Source: Parascedosporium putredinis
Lineage: Eukaryota > Ascomycota > Sordariomycetes > Microascales > Microascaceae
Assembly: GCA_949357655.1 (NCBI GenBank)
Contig: CASHTG010000006.1
Location: forward strand, 434,001-498,000
Length of the DNA stretch: 64,000 nucleotides
Direction: 5' to 3'
Positions 42,831 to 54,923 of this stretch are shown one piece after another (the stretch's first letter is position 1; each line of letters begins with the position of its first letter). A program made the translations under genes and the position numbers. The notes beneath the pieces were generated by a model. The model worked only from the letters and a program-made list of their open reading frames with translations, ran no database searches and had not been told where the DNA came from.

Positions 42831-43190
42831 CTAAGCCTCTTTCTTATGAGAGGCAGACGAGGATTGGCGTTCGATCTTAGTCTCCTCCGAATGCTGACCG
42901 GCGTGCTTTTTGTCACCCTCATCAACCTGACCATTGTCCTCGGCCATCTGCTCGTCCTCCTCGGTCTTGTCCACGGTTTTAGCAGTCTTTGCCACCTGTT
43001 CCTCCCTTCTCTTCTTCTTTGCAGCGTTGGCAACAGCCTTGCCACAGGCAGGCTTGAGCACTCTGCCTTTACCCTTCTTATCAAGGGTCTTTGTCATCTT
43101 TGGATGGTACTCGATAAAGAAGTCGTCCTCCGGGTCCACAAAGTCGTGGTAGAGGCGACGCGGTGACGGCTTACCGCCGTGCTTCGCCAT
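42831..43190 (-). CDS. Small lysine-rich hypothetical protein
   Basis: Intact 119-codon frame starting MAKHGGKPSPRRLYHDFVDP. The first half has a distinctive FVDPEDDFFIEYHPKMTKTL stretch, then the basic block KKGKGRVLKPACGKAVANAA and KKKRREEQ. The second half alternates Lys and Glu/Asp (KTEEDEQMAEDNGQVDEGDK) and ends SHKKEA. There is no signal peptide or membrane segment. The ordered-looking aromatic/acidic start and patterned charges make it more protein-like than a chance frame, but I do not recognise the family. A nuclear or nucleolar site would fit the basic block (inference). Confidence 0.5.
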   Translation of the reverse strand: MAKHGGKPSPRRLYHDFVDPEDDFFIEYHPKMTKTLDKKGKGRVLKPACGKAVANAAKKKRREEQVAKTAKTVDKTEEDEQMAEDNGQVDEGDKKHAGQHSEETKIERQSSSASHKKEA

Positions 43191-44270
43191 CGTGGTGAGC
43201 GGTCTTTGACAAGAGTTGCTTTTCAGTTTTGCTTTGGTAGGGTTCGGGGCTTGTTAAGTTGCAAGAGAGGGAGCTTGAGAGTGAGCTTTGGTGGTGTTAG
43301 CTCGGGTGTCAGTATGCACGCCAGTGTTTCCAACACATAGAAGCCTACCTTTGTAAAGTTGGTTTGGTCGTGTGTTTCTGACAAGACCGGCATGGTTAGC
43401 TCGGGAAGCCTCACTATAGAGCTATCACCACTTCGTGATGAAGAACTTACTTGGTGGCTTGGTAGCGGGAATTAAGCTTAAGCTTGAAGATTGTTTGATG
43501 GAGAGCAATACTACCATCCTCAAAGCTCCCGAGAGGCTGCCAAGAGCCATCTTTTATATCGGCTTCTGGCACGACTGGCAATGCCAGCCAAGCGCTGACC
43601 CGGCCTCGTCTTATTCAACGAGAGGGTCAATAGAACTAGCGCTGGACTTGGTGATGTGGATGAAGCTCACATCTTGAGCCTCATGGATCATCTTCATCGC
43701 TTCGAGTCAAGTGAGTCACAAAGGCTTGGTGGGAAGGCATACGCGGGAGGAGCAAACTCGCCACCGCTCGATCTTGACGTTGACCACGATATCACCAAGC
43801 TGTGTCGAGAACGATGGCACAATGGGGCTCAAATAAGTGATCTCGTCCATTTTCGGAACTGACACTCGGGGAAACAAATCATCATCTTTGGTAGAGTAGC
43901 TGAGTTGCTACAGTTCAATAGGGTTCCAGGATAAAAGTGCGTTGCCAAGTTTAGGTCCCCCATCATGAGGCGGCAATAGAGCAAACCTAATCATCTACTG
44001 CGAACGAAAGATAGGCACGGAAGGACACGGGGGAAGTTAAGCCAGGCTAGAATGGGAAGAATATAAATATATATTACGTTGAAGAAAATGTCCAATGGTA
44101 GATGAAGTATGTACAGTTTATATATAAAGAAAGGACGACAAGTCCAAAGACCTGTCTGTCCCGTTCGACACCAAACGTTTCATTGACCTCCTCGCACCTC
44201 GCTCTTCACAAAAGCTCTTTCCAATCATTGATCTCCTTTCCTCTTCCCATCCCGCGCAGTCTGGGAGCGC
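43191..44270. other. Intergenic, no gene recognised
   Basis: This lies between the small lysine-rich gene and the xylanase stop. Only short chance frames are present, and it becomes AT-rich near 44040-44130 (probable xylanase 3' flank). Confidence 0.5.
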
Positions 44271-45643
44271 TTAGAGGCACTGAGAGTACCAGTCGTTCTG
44301 CTTCTGGCAAGTGTAAGGAGACTGGCAGGTGGTAGGGCCGGTCCAGCCGATGCCGCCGCACTGTCCCCAGCGAGCCTGGCCGGTCGAAGAGGAAGCGGTG
44401 GTGGTGGTGGCAGGCGCGGCGGTGGTGGAGGTGGCCTTGGTGGAAGTGACGAGAGTGGTGGTGGTGCTGCTGGGCTTGGCGGTGCCGGTAGCCTTGGCGG
44501 CGAGAACGCTGGAGACGGCAGTCCAGGCGGCCTTCTTGTTCATGTTGGAATCGTAGAGGAGAGCCTCGCCCGCACCGCTGAAGGTCGAGGGCACCCACGA
44601 GTACTTGTCCGACATACCCCAGACGGTGACACCGACGCAACCGGTGACGTCAAGGCAAGAACCGACAACGTTGGCATAGTCGTTGGCCTGGGTGGTGAGG
44701 GCGGAGGAGGAGGCGGGGACGGAGGAGTGGCGGATGTCAAGCTCGGTATAGGCAACCTCGACGCCAAGGGCGGTGAAGCGGCGGAGGACAGTGGCAAGGT
44801 TAGCGCGAGAAGGCGTGCTGCCGACGATGAGATGGCCCTGGAGACCAACACCGTCGATGGGGGCACCGGCGGCCTTGATGATGTTGACGGCCTCGACGAC
44901 GCGGTCGGTCTTGGCGCCATTGTACTCAAGGTTGTAGTCGTTGTAGTAGCTATTGGACATGCGGATTAGCCCAGCGGATCAAAAACACAGATGTGGTAAG
45001 GTAAGGGCACTTACAGCTTGGTGTTGGCGTCGGCGGCCTTGGCAGCCTTGAAGGAGATGGGCAGGAAGTCGGTGCCCATGACGCGGTAGAAGACGCTGTC
45101 GCGCCAAGCACCGCTGTCGTCGGCGGCCTCGTTGACTACGTCCCAGGCGTAGCACTTGCCCTTGTAGTGGGCCATGACGTTGGCGATGTGAGCCTCGATG
45201 ACGGCCTGGAGTTGGGCCTTGGTCCACGAGCCGTTGGCAACTAGAAGGGGAGTCACGACTGGTTAGCCTTTGCGAGCCTCCGATGGAGTGTAAAGGCAGT
45301 ACTTACCCCAGTTGGGGAGCTGGCTGTGCCAGGTGAGGGTGTGGCACCTAAGGACGAGGTTCTTGGAGGTGGCAAGGTTGGGGATGACATCGGCGGTGGT
45401 GTAGGTGAAGCTGTTTTGCGTAGGCTGGACGTAGGCCCACTTCTGGCCGTTCTCGGGAACGAGCTGGCCAACCTCGGCGCTGTTGTTGATGATGGCCATC
45501 AACGCAGCGTCGCTGGTGTGGGAGTTGTCAAGGCATGTACCGAAGTACTTGAGACCGGCATTGACGGCGAGTTGGTGCAGTTGACCAACGGCCGGAGTGG
45601 CACAGGCAGCCAAAAGGCTGGCAATGTAGGCGGACTTGACCAT
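44271..45643 (-). CDS. GH10 endo-1,4-beta-xylanase with C-terminal CBM1, three exons, intact
   Basis: Secreted enzyme that cleaves the beta-1,4-xylan backbone of plant cell wall. Exons are 45307-45643, 45015-45240 and 44271-44949, 1242 nt giving 413 aa. The signal peptide is MVKSAYIASLLAACATPAVG. GH10 landmarks are the loop TLTWHSQLPNW, acid/base glutamate in YAWDVVNEAADDS and nucleophile glutamate in VAYTELDIRHSS. A Thr/Ala/Ser linker (TTTTLVTSTKATSTT) leads to a fungal-type cellulose-binding CBM1: RWGQCGGIGWTGPTTCQSPY ending YSQCL, with all four cysteines and the binding aromatics. Introns have GTAAGT donors and stay in phase. No frame break is needed. A CBM1 at the C-terminus rather than the N-terminus is a known variant. 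It implies a plant-associated or saprotrophic life style. Confidence 0.97.
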
Positions 45644-48600
45644 TTTTGTTAAGGGGAAGAAGAGAGAGCGTGTGAAAGAAGGCCGGGTGCTACACAGAGG
45701 GAAACTGGTAGGGCTGGAAGAGGATCAAGAAGATCGGAGAGAAGATGAAGTGTGTATTAGGAGGATGGGACCTGGACTTGGAGTCTTGTCTGGCGAGAGA
45801 AAAAGAGGAAGGATCTACGACGAGGGAGAGGTTGCTTCGCATTTATACATGCCATCGTGTTGATGGAACCAAGAAACAGGCATGGGGCGTTGAAGAACCA
45901 AGAGTCTGTTCCAAGAGATCCACGCCGACTACTCCTCGCATCGACCTCTTTGCGCACGCACACCTTGAACGGCGCTACTAAACCGGGGATGGATGAGTAT
46001 GGGCGTGGAGTGGGTGTGAGCTCTGTTCCCTTTTCCTCTTTTGGCTTTCTTTTCTTTTCTTTTCTTCCCTTTCTCACTTCGGGGCGGGAATAGCCTTTCT
46101 GTTCCAATGTTCCCTTTTTCTTCGGTAGCATCGCGGGGACTCGGCGTCCTTCGTGGGTAGTCCCCACCCACTGCGACTCCTCGCGAGAACCAGAGGCTGA
46201 GGTGGACGGGAAAATACATTGTCAAAGAATTTCCGTGGTCGAAAACCACGCCTTGTTTCCCATTTTCCCCATTTTCCTTTTCTTGTTACTTTTTCTTTTC
46301 TATTTTCTTTCCCCCTTTCCTTTTTCCTTTTGCCCGCTCCTCCTCTTCCACTCCTCACAACGCGCGTACCAATGTGGTAATTACCACCGCTCCATGTACG
46401 ATAAGTCTGATGCTCGAGGCCATTCGCGCCGATGGACCGCGGGACATGTCGTGGCCCTCCCATTCACTTGCCTGTGGTAGACCCAGACCCAAACATCAGA
46501 TGGCTCGGGGAAATGGGTGGCGACGACAAAACATCATGGGACGATGCCGACTCAACCCAGCCAGGGGTGGAAAATGGCAGTGAGTGACCAGCTCGAGCCC
46601 TTCGAAGAGCAAGGAACAAATCAGGCACGCAGTCGTGCATGATGCAGCTGGCTGTGTACCCTGGCGATGTGCCCATGCGTCGAAGAAAGTGTGGGGATGA
46701 TGCCTCGGTATGGCAATGGTGAATGATGGTGGATTAGCCAGGGGTAGGAAAGAAGGAGACAGCAAAGATGAAATCCATGCCTTGGCTCCGCCGGTTTTTG
46801 GCGGAAATCATGGACAATGCAGTCGTGGTCGCGCAAGAGCCAGCCCGGGCTCAGGCCCCGCACCCTCTCCTCAGGGCTTCCCTCCGCCCCTGGACAACAA
46901 AGGACTCTTGTAACTGAAGAGAGACTAGCCTCAGGGTCCAGCTCTGCAGACATCCTCGAAAAGGGAATCGGAGAATGGAGATGGTATATCAGAGCGTCGA
47001 GCGACAATCACCAGAATTGATGGCATTGAGGCCGGCCCGGCTCAAGACTAGATGGTACTATTATTTGATGGGTTTCCTGATTGGATGGATGTCAAGACAT
47101 CGAGATAGTAGCCGCTGATATCCCAGAAGCTTCTCCCCCGCCTCCCGCCCCTTCCTTCTGATCTAGTTTGTTGTGTTGTGTTGTGGAGCTTGATGTTGTG
47201 ATGGGAGGCAATGACCTCCTCGCTTGAAGCTCCGGATGCAGGCTCAACCCATTTAGCTCAAGGTGCGTTCCTGCTCCATCTCTGACGGTGGGACTCGCTC
47301 TTTTTGGCGGGAGAGGAAGGAGCCCCTCGGGCGGCATTGACTTTGGGGCTCCGGTGGGAAAGGAGCACTTGAAGAAAAACAAAAATGAAAAAGAAAGTAC
47401 CGAGCCACTGAGATTGGATAATGCTCTCGACGCTTTTAGACTGCTTCCCTTTCCTTCCTCTCTTTGATTTCCTAAACGAGCACTTTCACATCGCCTGTGT
47501 GGCTGGAGAAAGTCAGTCCCGAACCAGAAGTGACAACTCTTTGGGTCCGCAACCGCCCCCAAATCTTGGAAGGTGCGATTATTTCCCGCCGCGCCAGCTG
47601 CACCGGCTTTTCCTTGGCATCTCTTTCCCGGGCTCAGCGGATGGGGCTTGTGGGCGGCAGCAACGAACGAGAAAAGACTGTCGACGCTGAGCTTGAACAC
47701 GTCCATACATGCACCTCCCTTTTCTTGCCCATTTCTCTCATGTCTGCCTTTTCATCTTTTTATTTCGTTTCTTGCCCGCCCTCGCTTCTCTTCCCCTCTC
47801 TCCCTCTCCCGGTCGGGAGTTTTGTGAGTGACAACGTTTGGCCCCTCCGCTTTGCATGGAGACTTGAAGTACAGCCTCCCCTCCAATCCAATCCGCGCTA
47901 GATCTTGACAAGTCTGTGACAAGCTAGAGAAGAGGCCTGATGCGTGTGGTGCAACTCTAACCCTGGTCCCCTGGCAATGTCGCACGTCCATGTTCTTGGC
48001 CTTTTGTGGAGAATGTGCCAGTCCACCAAATAGGTAGCACTCTTCAGCGCCTGACTCAGTTGCGCCCGGCTTTAGGCTAATTAACGGATCGCACCGCCCA
48101 TCAGATTTTGTCCACCAACCCGAGCGCCCGGCCGCGTCCACTACCGGACGCGCATGGGGAAATTGGGGAAATCGTTGGGTCGAGGGTGGTGTCCGTTGCT
48201 GGGCTGGCGGGCTGAGAAACCCGGCTCAGTCGTGCGCCCGGAGCTATTGCCGACAACGTGAATGCTTGTAGAGGGAAATGGGGGACGGGGAAAAGAGAGA
48301 AGGAAAAAAAAGCAAAAAGAGGGGAGAAAGGCGAAGGGATGGAAAGAGAAGCAGTAGAGAAGCAAACGGAAGGTAATAGTTGAATGACAGAGCTGCAGGT
48401 TGTCCACACGATACCCGATGAACAGGTCCGTGGGTGCCGAAGGGGCTTCTTCTTGGCTTTCACGTCAGATCTCGACTAACTTGATGAACGTGCCCGCCAT
48501 CAATTGATCAGTTCATTGCAAGGGGCTGCCATACTAAGAGACTATTACTTAATAAGTTTAGGCCTTTCCTTGGAGAAAGCTTACTTTTACAAGCCAACGC

Positions 48601-49604
48601 GAGAGAGAACTGGCTCACATCCTCCCCAGTCCAGTACACACCTATCAAACTGCTCTCCCTCTTCATAGAAATAGCGAGAAAGAAGATAGCTCAATCAACC
48701 CCGGCCATGATTGCAAAGCTATCGATTCTCGCTTCGAGATAGTCCTTGGGCCCGTGTGCTGGCGTGATTGGTGTCGGTACACCACTGTAGAAATGGCCCT
48801 TCTCCTCTCTCCTCCAAGAGAAACGACGTGCCCATGGAGGCCATTTTCACGCTTGCATGGAGCTGAGCTAAACGCACCACCCCGATGAGGACCGCGCGCA
48901 ATATGGAGATATGGCCAGGGGTGAGGTATTGGTAGGACAATTTGATAGGAGAACAGGCCTAAGCGCAAACTTGTTCTATTTTGCATCCATCTCTTCTTTT
49001 CCCTTCCCCCTTGCTACAAGTATGAAAAGCTTGACTGACGCGAACTGTTGGCCTCACTACCTCACTTATTAGCTACGCCAGTCTGTGCATACCTTGACCG
49101 ACTCGGGATGGGTTTGCAGGCGCACCCGACCTTTGACGAGGGTTGGGAGAGCCAGTGTCTAAATTCAAGACTGAAGCGACATTCTAGCGACCGAGCGTTC
49201 AAGGTCCGGCTCTGCATCTACGTATACCTTAGTCCCAAAACGAACCCACCATCACTTCTTGACTCCGCGTCACGGCGTCTCACCATTGCTAGCCCTTCTC
49301 AAGCTTCCGGCCCAGTCTCGCATCCGACCCCGGCTTCCAGTGCGCTGCGCTAACCCGCGGAAAGGACCCTTGATCTTCGTGATCTGCCCCATACCAAACT
49401 CAGACGTCGGGTTTCCAACTTTTCTGCACCTCTTCCCTGCCCCAGGCCCTCCATCACAATTGTCTAGTCTATGAACTTAGCGTTCCCTCCCCCTGCATCA
49501 GGCTCTCCACATCTTCGAATAGTAAAGGGACCAAAGAGGCCCGTCCTCTAGCTCATTGGCACACATAGTTCTCAACGACATTTCGAGGGCCTGAGCTTTC
49601 TCGC
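45644..49604. other. Gene-poor spacer upstream of xylanase
   Basis: This spacer of 4.0 kb has T/C-rich tracts (46040-46075 and 46270-46340). The longest frame (47092-47706, minus, 204 codons) has no known motif and is low complexity at its ends. No RNA gene was recognised. The first few hundred bases carry the xylanase promoter. Confidence 0.45.
45842..45847 (-). promoter_or_regulatory. Candidate TATA box of the xylanase gene
   Basis: TATAAA on the minus strand (within tgTATAAAtg) lies about 200 bp upstream of the xylanase start codon. That would leave a leader of roughly 160-170 nt. I found no GGCTAA-type XlnR site in the nearby upstream sequence. Confidence 0.4.
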
Positions 49605-51301
49605 TTACAGAACCATGGCCATGGCACCTGCCAAAAGCCCAAGGTTGGCCACCGCTCCCACGGCCCCGGCCTGGGCAGGGGCCGTAGGGGAGGCTCGCTG
49701 CGTGGTCGTAGCGGGTTTGTCGGCGTCAGGGCCCTTATTGCTCTCGTCACCGTTGCCTTTGCCCCTCCTTGGCCTGGGCCATGATTATCTCCGGGGCCTT
49801 TGCCTCCGCCGCTTGCTCCCCGCCACCGCCGGACCCCTTGTCATCGCCAGCACCCTTGTCGCCTGGGCCTTGACCTCCCGCACCAGAATCCTCTCCATTC
49901 CCTTTGTCATTGGGGCTACCTCCTTGGTGTGGCGAGGATTCTTCTTGGCCCCCTTCCCCGGGTCGGCCGCCGCCGTAGCCGCCATCTCCGGGACCAGTCC
50001 CTTGACCTCCGTCGTTGCCTCCCCGCCTTCGTGGCCCCCTTCGCCTCCAGAACCTCCCCTTGATCACCTCCACCGCTGCCTGGCGCATCGCCACCTTTAT
50101 CTCCCTCATGACCACCATCATCACTGCCTGGCTCCTCTCCGCCATGCCCGCCACTACCGTTTCCACCACCAGAGTCGCCGTGCTCTCCTCCGTCGTCGCC
50201 CTCAACGGGTGAACCCTCTTCGTGTCCATGGTCGTGTCCGTGGTCGCCGTTGTGGTCGTCGTCTTCGTGTCCGCCGGAACCAGGATACCCGCCAGGCGAG
50301 CCTTGGTTGTCGTGATCGTCTTCGTCTTCAGCCTCATCATCACTATCATCGTCATCGTCGTCCTCGTCTTTATCATCATCCTCATCATCCTCTTCATCAT
50401 CCTCTTCATCACCCTCTCCATCATCCTCTTCATCATCCTCTTCATCATCATCCCAGTCATGCTCATGGTCGTGGTCTTCCTCATCGTCATCCCCGTCGAC
50501 CGAGTGGTCTTCGTCCTCATCGTGATCGTCCTGTTCATCATCATGGCCGTGATTTCCGCCGCCGGGCGATCCACCTGCGTGGTCTTCCTCTCCGGGTGTA
50601 TCCCCAACGCCGCCTTCGCTTGGCGGGCTCGGCGGGCTCGGCGGGCCTGGCGGATTCGGGTGGTCCGGCCCTGGCACATCAGGTACCGGGGTTCGCTGGG
50701 TGCTTCCGGGCCGCTGCATTCGGGTTCCACGAACGCATTCCGGAAGGCATCGATAACATCAGCCGGACACCCAAGTGGTGCAAGGCATTGTCTACCGTGG
50801 TCACTGAAGGTTAGCATAAACGTTGCAATTTCTTGCATATGGGAGGCGAACAAGCCAACGCGCTTCACGGATTCGGGAGGGAGTCATATAATACTTGCTT
50901 TTCAATTATTTTGAATGCTTCGCAAGCGCAGGCAGAATCATCGGGATCGCCATAAGACGGCCCCTCAGGCTTTATCGCATCGAAGGCAGCCTTGACACAA
51001 GTGTAGAAGGCGCTACAAGCCAAACGCCGAGTCAGTACCAATCACCTAGTTGGGTATTCTGGGAAAGCCCCCAAGAATGGGGGACAATGGAGGAGGGAGG
51101 AGGACTGGGCGTGGGCGAGACGTACTCCTTGATGACACTATCTGTGACCCCACAGAGTTCTGGGAACTTGCCCCTGTCCTGTTCGAAACTGGCACCACGC
51201 GCCACAATAGGAAAGCCCGTCAGGGCTGGGTGGCAAGCAGATTGGGGAATCAGCAACAGCCCAAGGACTAAGCCCATGGTGGCACCTTTCAGGGAATGCA
51301 T
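49605..51301 (-). CDS. GPI-anchored-type, Cys-containing, Asp/Glu/His/Gly-rich secreted protein
   Basis: Exons 51126-51301 and 49605-51012 (GTACGT donor, TTGTAG acceptor). The start MHSLKGATMGLVLGLLLIPQ gives a signal peptide. An N-terminal region of about 150 residues has about eight cysteines: FPELCG, AFYTCVKAAFDAI, SACACEAFK, RQCLAPLGCPADVI, PECS. A long stretch rich in Gly, Asp, Glu and His follows, with runs such as EEDDEEDDGEGDEEDDEEDD and GHDHGHEEG, then Gly/Asn/Asp repeats. It ends in a small-residue and hydrophobic tail, AGAVGAVANLGLLAGAMAMV-L, fitting a GPI-anchor signal. The frame is broken at seven or so places; the ones I could place are one-base losses in G or C runs, so exact residues in the acidic part are uncertain. 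The family is not recognised, and the cysteine spacing does not fit CFEM. Divalent-cation binding at the surface is inference. Confidence 0.6.
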
Positions 51302-53401
51302 GGCTGTTTTTCTGGCCGCCGAATGGTTTGACTTCCTCGTTGTCGCAGGAGAGTAGGGCCAAGATGCAGAAGCTTGAGGAAGAGCCCGTGAGGTGGATGA
51401 TTTGAGAACGAGTGTGGATAGGACAGGATCTAGCAGTGGGTTCTGTAGCCCCGTTGTCCGAAGAAACAACCTGTGGAAGAAAGAGAGGGGGTTGCGCTCC
51501 CATTTATGCTCTCACATCGAGGCAGCTCGTCGAGGGAGATGAAGTTGATAGGCAACGCGTGAAAGTACACGCCTATACCTGCTCAAGGCCTAGCTGTGGC
51601 TTCTCTAAAGCGATCTAAAAGCTTTGGTTGCCCCTAGTTGCGAAGCTTTGGCGATCTTGTACGCCATACTCCGATCCAATACGAGAAATCTCGGACGCTT
51701 GCCTCGCGCGGCCTTACTCTACGGCCATCCCCTCTGTCCGACTCAATGAACCCTTTGAAGAGAGCCACCAAGTCAGCTATCTCTCTTCCACATTGCTATT
51801 ACCGCGACCAACCCCCGGACTGGTTTATGGGTGTGGAGGCAAGGTCGCGGCGCGATTGATTAAGACGAGAATGCAGGTTCCCACGACATCGAACAATCTC
51901 ATCTATGGCGGCACTCCGCGATAATAACGCATCGACCACTAGAACAAGGTATGAGAATGAACTTAATCGTGGGGTTGTCCACAAGGTTTGTGCTACGAAT
52001 CCGGGGAGACGCAGCGGAGGTTTTATATATAAAGTTGTGGGACGCGGGCCCGGAGCTTTCCCGATGGTGATTTATTCCATACACGTGGTGGAGGATACCG
52101 CTGTCGGGACCTGATCAATCTAGATAGTCTCTTCTCTAACGGACCTTTTCTCATTCAAGAAAAAAAGAAAAGTGGACAAAATTGAGGGTACGAAACAACC
52201 ACGGCTGTTCATTGGAATGGAGAGTAACAGGTAAGTGTATCTGGATGCACCATTACACCTTCAACTCTACGCTTTGGCGGATCACACTGGCCGGTTTGCT
52301 CCACGTCGAATGCTCTCTTTTCCTGTCCGATATTCCCTCCACCCGGCGTTCGGCTGCCAGCCGTGGGAAACAAAGCAGATAGCCGAGGGCCTCCAGTTCG
52401 TTTAGTGTCCTCGCCGCCGCCCTTTCTCAGGGGAGCATGGTGAGCGCCCAAGACTGCAGATTTTCCGGTTACACTAGGCTTTGCCGAGGCGGGGATGGCT
52501 GGGGAGAGAGGGAGTAAAGGGAAAAGAGTGGTGGAATCGGTAGCAGGCAGAGAGACAGAAGAGTCGGTAAATACCCAGGCTCTAGCTTGTCTCTTGATTA
52601 CTGAGTATTCACGGCCATTGATAACCTTTGAAGGTACCCGGACACTCGACTGTAACACACCGGAGCCCTGGAAGGGTGGCCCAACCTCAGCAAGGCGGAA
52701 GTCGAGCTGATAGTTCGAAGAGAAACGGCATGCCCGATGCGAAGGTTACATCCCTCTCCTTTAGCTGCATGGCTACACAAGCGAAGGGTTCAATCTACGT
52801 CGCAGTCCATATTGCAGAACCGCGTGGTAGATGACCATGGCTCGAACTCAATTTTCTTTCCGTGGTCTCCCGTTTTGCTGGAACAATCGTTATTATTCTG
52901 TAGACGGAACCGGCGAACAATCAGGCAAGTTGTTGAGTCACAGCAGCAGCGAGCGCTTCGCGTTGCTTTGTGGTAAACGACCCGTTGCCGACATATACGA
53001 AGCAGGAACAAGACTTTACGGGTTGCGATCACAAAGGGAAACCGTAACCAAAAAAAAAAAAAAAAAAACTTTTCTCCGAATGTATTTCGGATTTGTTTCG
53101 CCCTATAGGGTAGGGTAGAGCGGAGTAATCGTTGATAATGGAGACAGGCGCCCAACCCCTTACCATAAACGATTTAAAAGCTTAAAAGCCCTCCGCGGGT
53201 AGAGTGAGGGTTGGCGACTAGAATCTTGAAAAGAAGCTGACTCGTTTGATACAGTGGTTGACCTCGAGGAGGGAAAAGCAAAAAGGGCGAAAATGAAAAA
53301 TGATCGATCTCTTCGGGAAAAAGAAAAGGAAAGAAAAGAAAAAGCAGAGGTGCGTTGGTGCAAAAAGGATGATCGGTACTAGTGAAAATCGGCAAAATGA
53401 C
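51302..53401. other. Intergenic with 19-nt A homopolymer
   Basis: This is the upstream region of the acidic surface protein, followed by sequence with only chance frames. A run of 19 A lies at 53050-53068. No gene or transposon was recognised. Confidence 0.5.
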
Positions 53402-53486
53402 AACCCCACGCGAGGCTCGAACTCGCAACCTTTAGATTACTTATTAGGAATAGAAGTCTAACGCGCTACCATTGCGCCAGTAGGGC
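53402..53486 (-). tRNA. tRNA-Arg (UCU), intron-containing
   Basis: Read on the minus strand, acceptor GCCCTAC (53480-53486) pairs with GTGGGGT (53403-53409), allowing G-U pairs. The D arm is GCGC-AATGGTA-GCGC. Anticodon stem TTAGA/TCTAA encloses the loop CTTCTAA with anticodon TCT (53452-53454). A 13-nt intron (53438-53450) sits one base 3' of the anticodon. The T arm is GCGAG-TTCGAGC-CTCGC. Stems and tertiary positions fit a functional nuclear tRNA decoding AGA. Confidence 0.9.
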
Positions 53487-54749
53487 TTCCTCTAGTCAGG
53501 TTGCCATTAGCGGCCCCTAACGGACCTTAAGTGACATGCGGCTGCCGAATCGAACAAAAAATGCCGGTGGGGCTGTGCACCCGGAATACATGATACAAGT
53601 TGCCTCGACTGAGCAGCAAACTGCTATTATCAATGGCTACCAGTTAGATCAGTTCATGTCATTCTCGAGGGGCCTTTCGCAGGCGTCGCCGCGCCGCCCT
53701 TTGCTTTGTCGCGTGTGTATTGATTAATTGATTGTTTACCCTTTTCAGAAAGTGTTTGTGTCTTGAAGCACCGGGCTTGGCTTTGCCCGGGGAGAGGCTT
53801 GGCCTTTTTGTTCCTTAGGACTTCTACGGGGCACATCGTTGTCATCCAATGGCCCTCGGGATCCTCGTCTCGCATGCTGCAATCGCCTCTGCTGCGGCGA
53901 GCTGTGCTCGAGGTTATCGCCCCCGAGGCCCTCTCCCACTTCCGAAAGAGGATAGATGGAGCGCCGCGTCAACGGACACGGGGGTCCCGTTCCTAAGGAG
54001 CAGCAGGTCGGTCGGTGGTGTCCCCGGACTGTTTTGCGGAACCTCCCGGGCTCTGGTGCCTTTCCTCACGTGATGGTGTCTCCGAACTGGGAAGGATGAT
54101 GTTTTCGCGCATGTGGTGGCAAGAGAGCCAAGCAAAGCCAAGACCTTCTAAACCTTGGGGCAGGCGTCTGACCCGCGATCAACGCAAGGCTTGGCTCTTT
54201 GCGACACCTTGTCTAGATTGGACCGTGATGTCACTGGGCGGCTGAAGGATCTCCAACCCGGTGAAGAAGACAAGTCGGAGAAAGGGTGGCAGGTGGCTCA
54301 TGTGTATTACTTGCAGGCTGACTTGACGTTTTCCTTGCACGCCGACTCGGGGCGAGATGGGGAAGGCCAACCAGGTGGACTAGCCATATCGGTGGGTGGG
54401 TGGTCTCGTGGTGGAGGGAGGGTTTCTCGAGGGTGCGTGACTGCGCGGGCATCGAGCTGCAAGATTGTGTAGTTTTGGGGGGGGTTTGGTTTGGACGAGA
54501 GCCTGTTGACGCAACAGGCGACTGATCTTTGTGTTTAAAGGGCCCTTCTCCGGCCATGCTGTGAGAAATGGTGTTTTTGGGTTTTCATTCAAAAGCCCCA
54601 CCTCGAATAACGGACGCTATCTGCAGATTATCAAAGGCATCAACATCGTTGAACAACAGAACATCATCGGGGAAAAAACACCCCCTACGGCATACACTAT
54701 CTAGTCATTCCTCTCACATCCCCCTCTTCACCTCCCGCGCCATACTATC
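53487..54749. other. Intergenic, no gene recognised
   Basis: Chance frames up to 108 codons on both strands lack motifs. No repeat or RNA gene is seen. Confidence 0.5.
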
Positions 54750-54923
54750 TTAATGGAGCCCGTCCCAAGAGACTATCATCACGATCATCATCACGACCAT
54801 CATTCCCAGAGCGAACCACACCGGGGTGTAGCCATGTCCGCCTGGAAAGCCGTCTTTGACTTCTGGGATACCGTGTGCTACGGTGTCGGAAGTCTCGCCT
54901 ACAAAATTGTCGGGCGCTGATTT
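54750..54923 (-). CDS. Candidate 3' exon of a small tail-anchored protein (uncertain)
   Basis: The minus-strand reading APDNFVGETSDTVAHGIPEV is followed by KDGFPGGHGYTPVW and a single hydrophobic helix (FALGMMVVMMIVMIV), ending SWDGLH. A polypyrimidine tract with acceptor-like AGs precedes it, so an upstream exon is possible but was not found. The opposite strand also carries a complete 55-codon frame (54753-54920) starting MEPVPRDYHHDHHHDHHSQS and ending LAYKIVGR. The two overlap almost entirely, and at most one is likely to be a protein. Neither family is recognised. Confidence 0.3.
   Translation of the reverse strand, partial: KSAPDNFVGETSDTVAHGIPEVKDGFPGGHGYTPVWFALGMMVVMMIVMIVSWDGLH

Noticed and set aside
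47092..47706. 204-codon minus-strand frame
   Set aside because: No motif, low-complexity ends and composition like surrounding spacer; not supported as a gene.
49747..50868. Met/Thr-rich 373-codon frame and Ile/Val-rich plus-strand frame (50222-50914)
   Set aside because: Both are alternative-frame readings of the GAT/GAC/GAG-rich acidic segment. The Asp/Glu/His reading links the Cys-containing head to the GPI-like tail.
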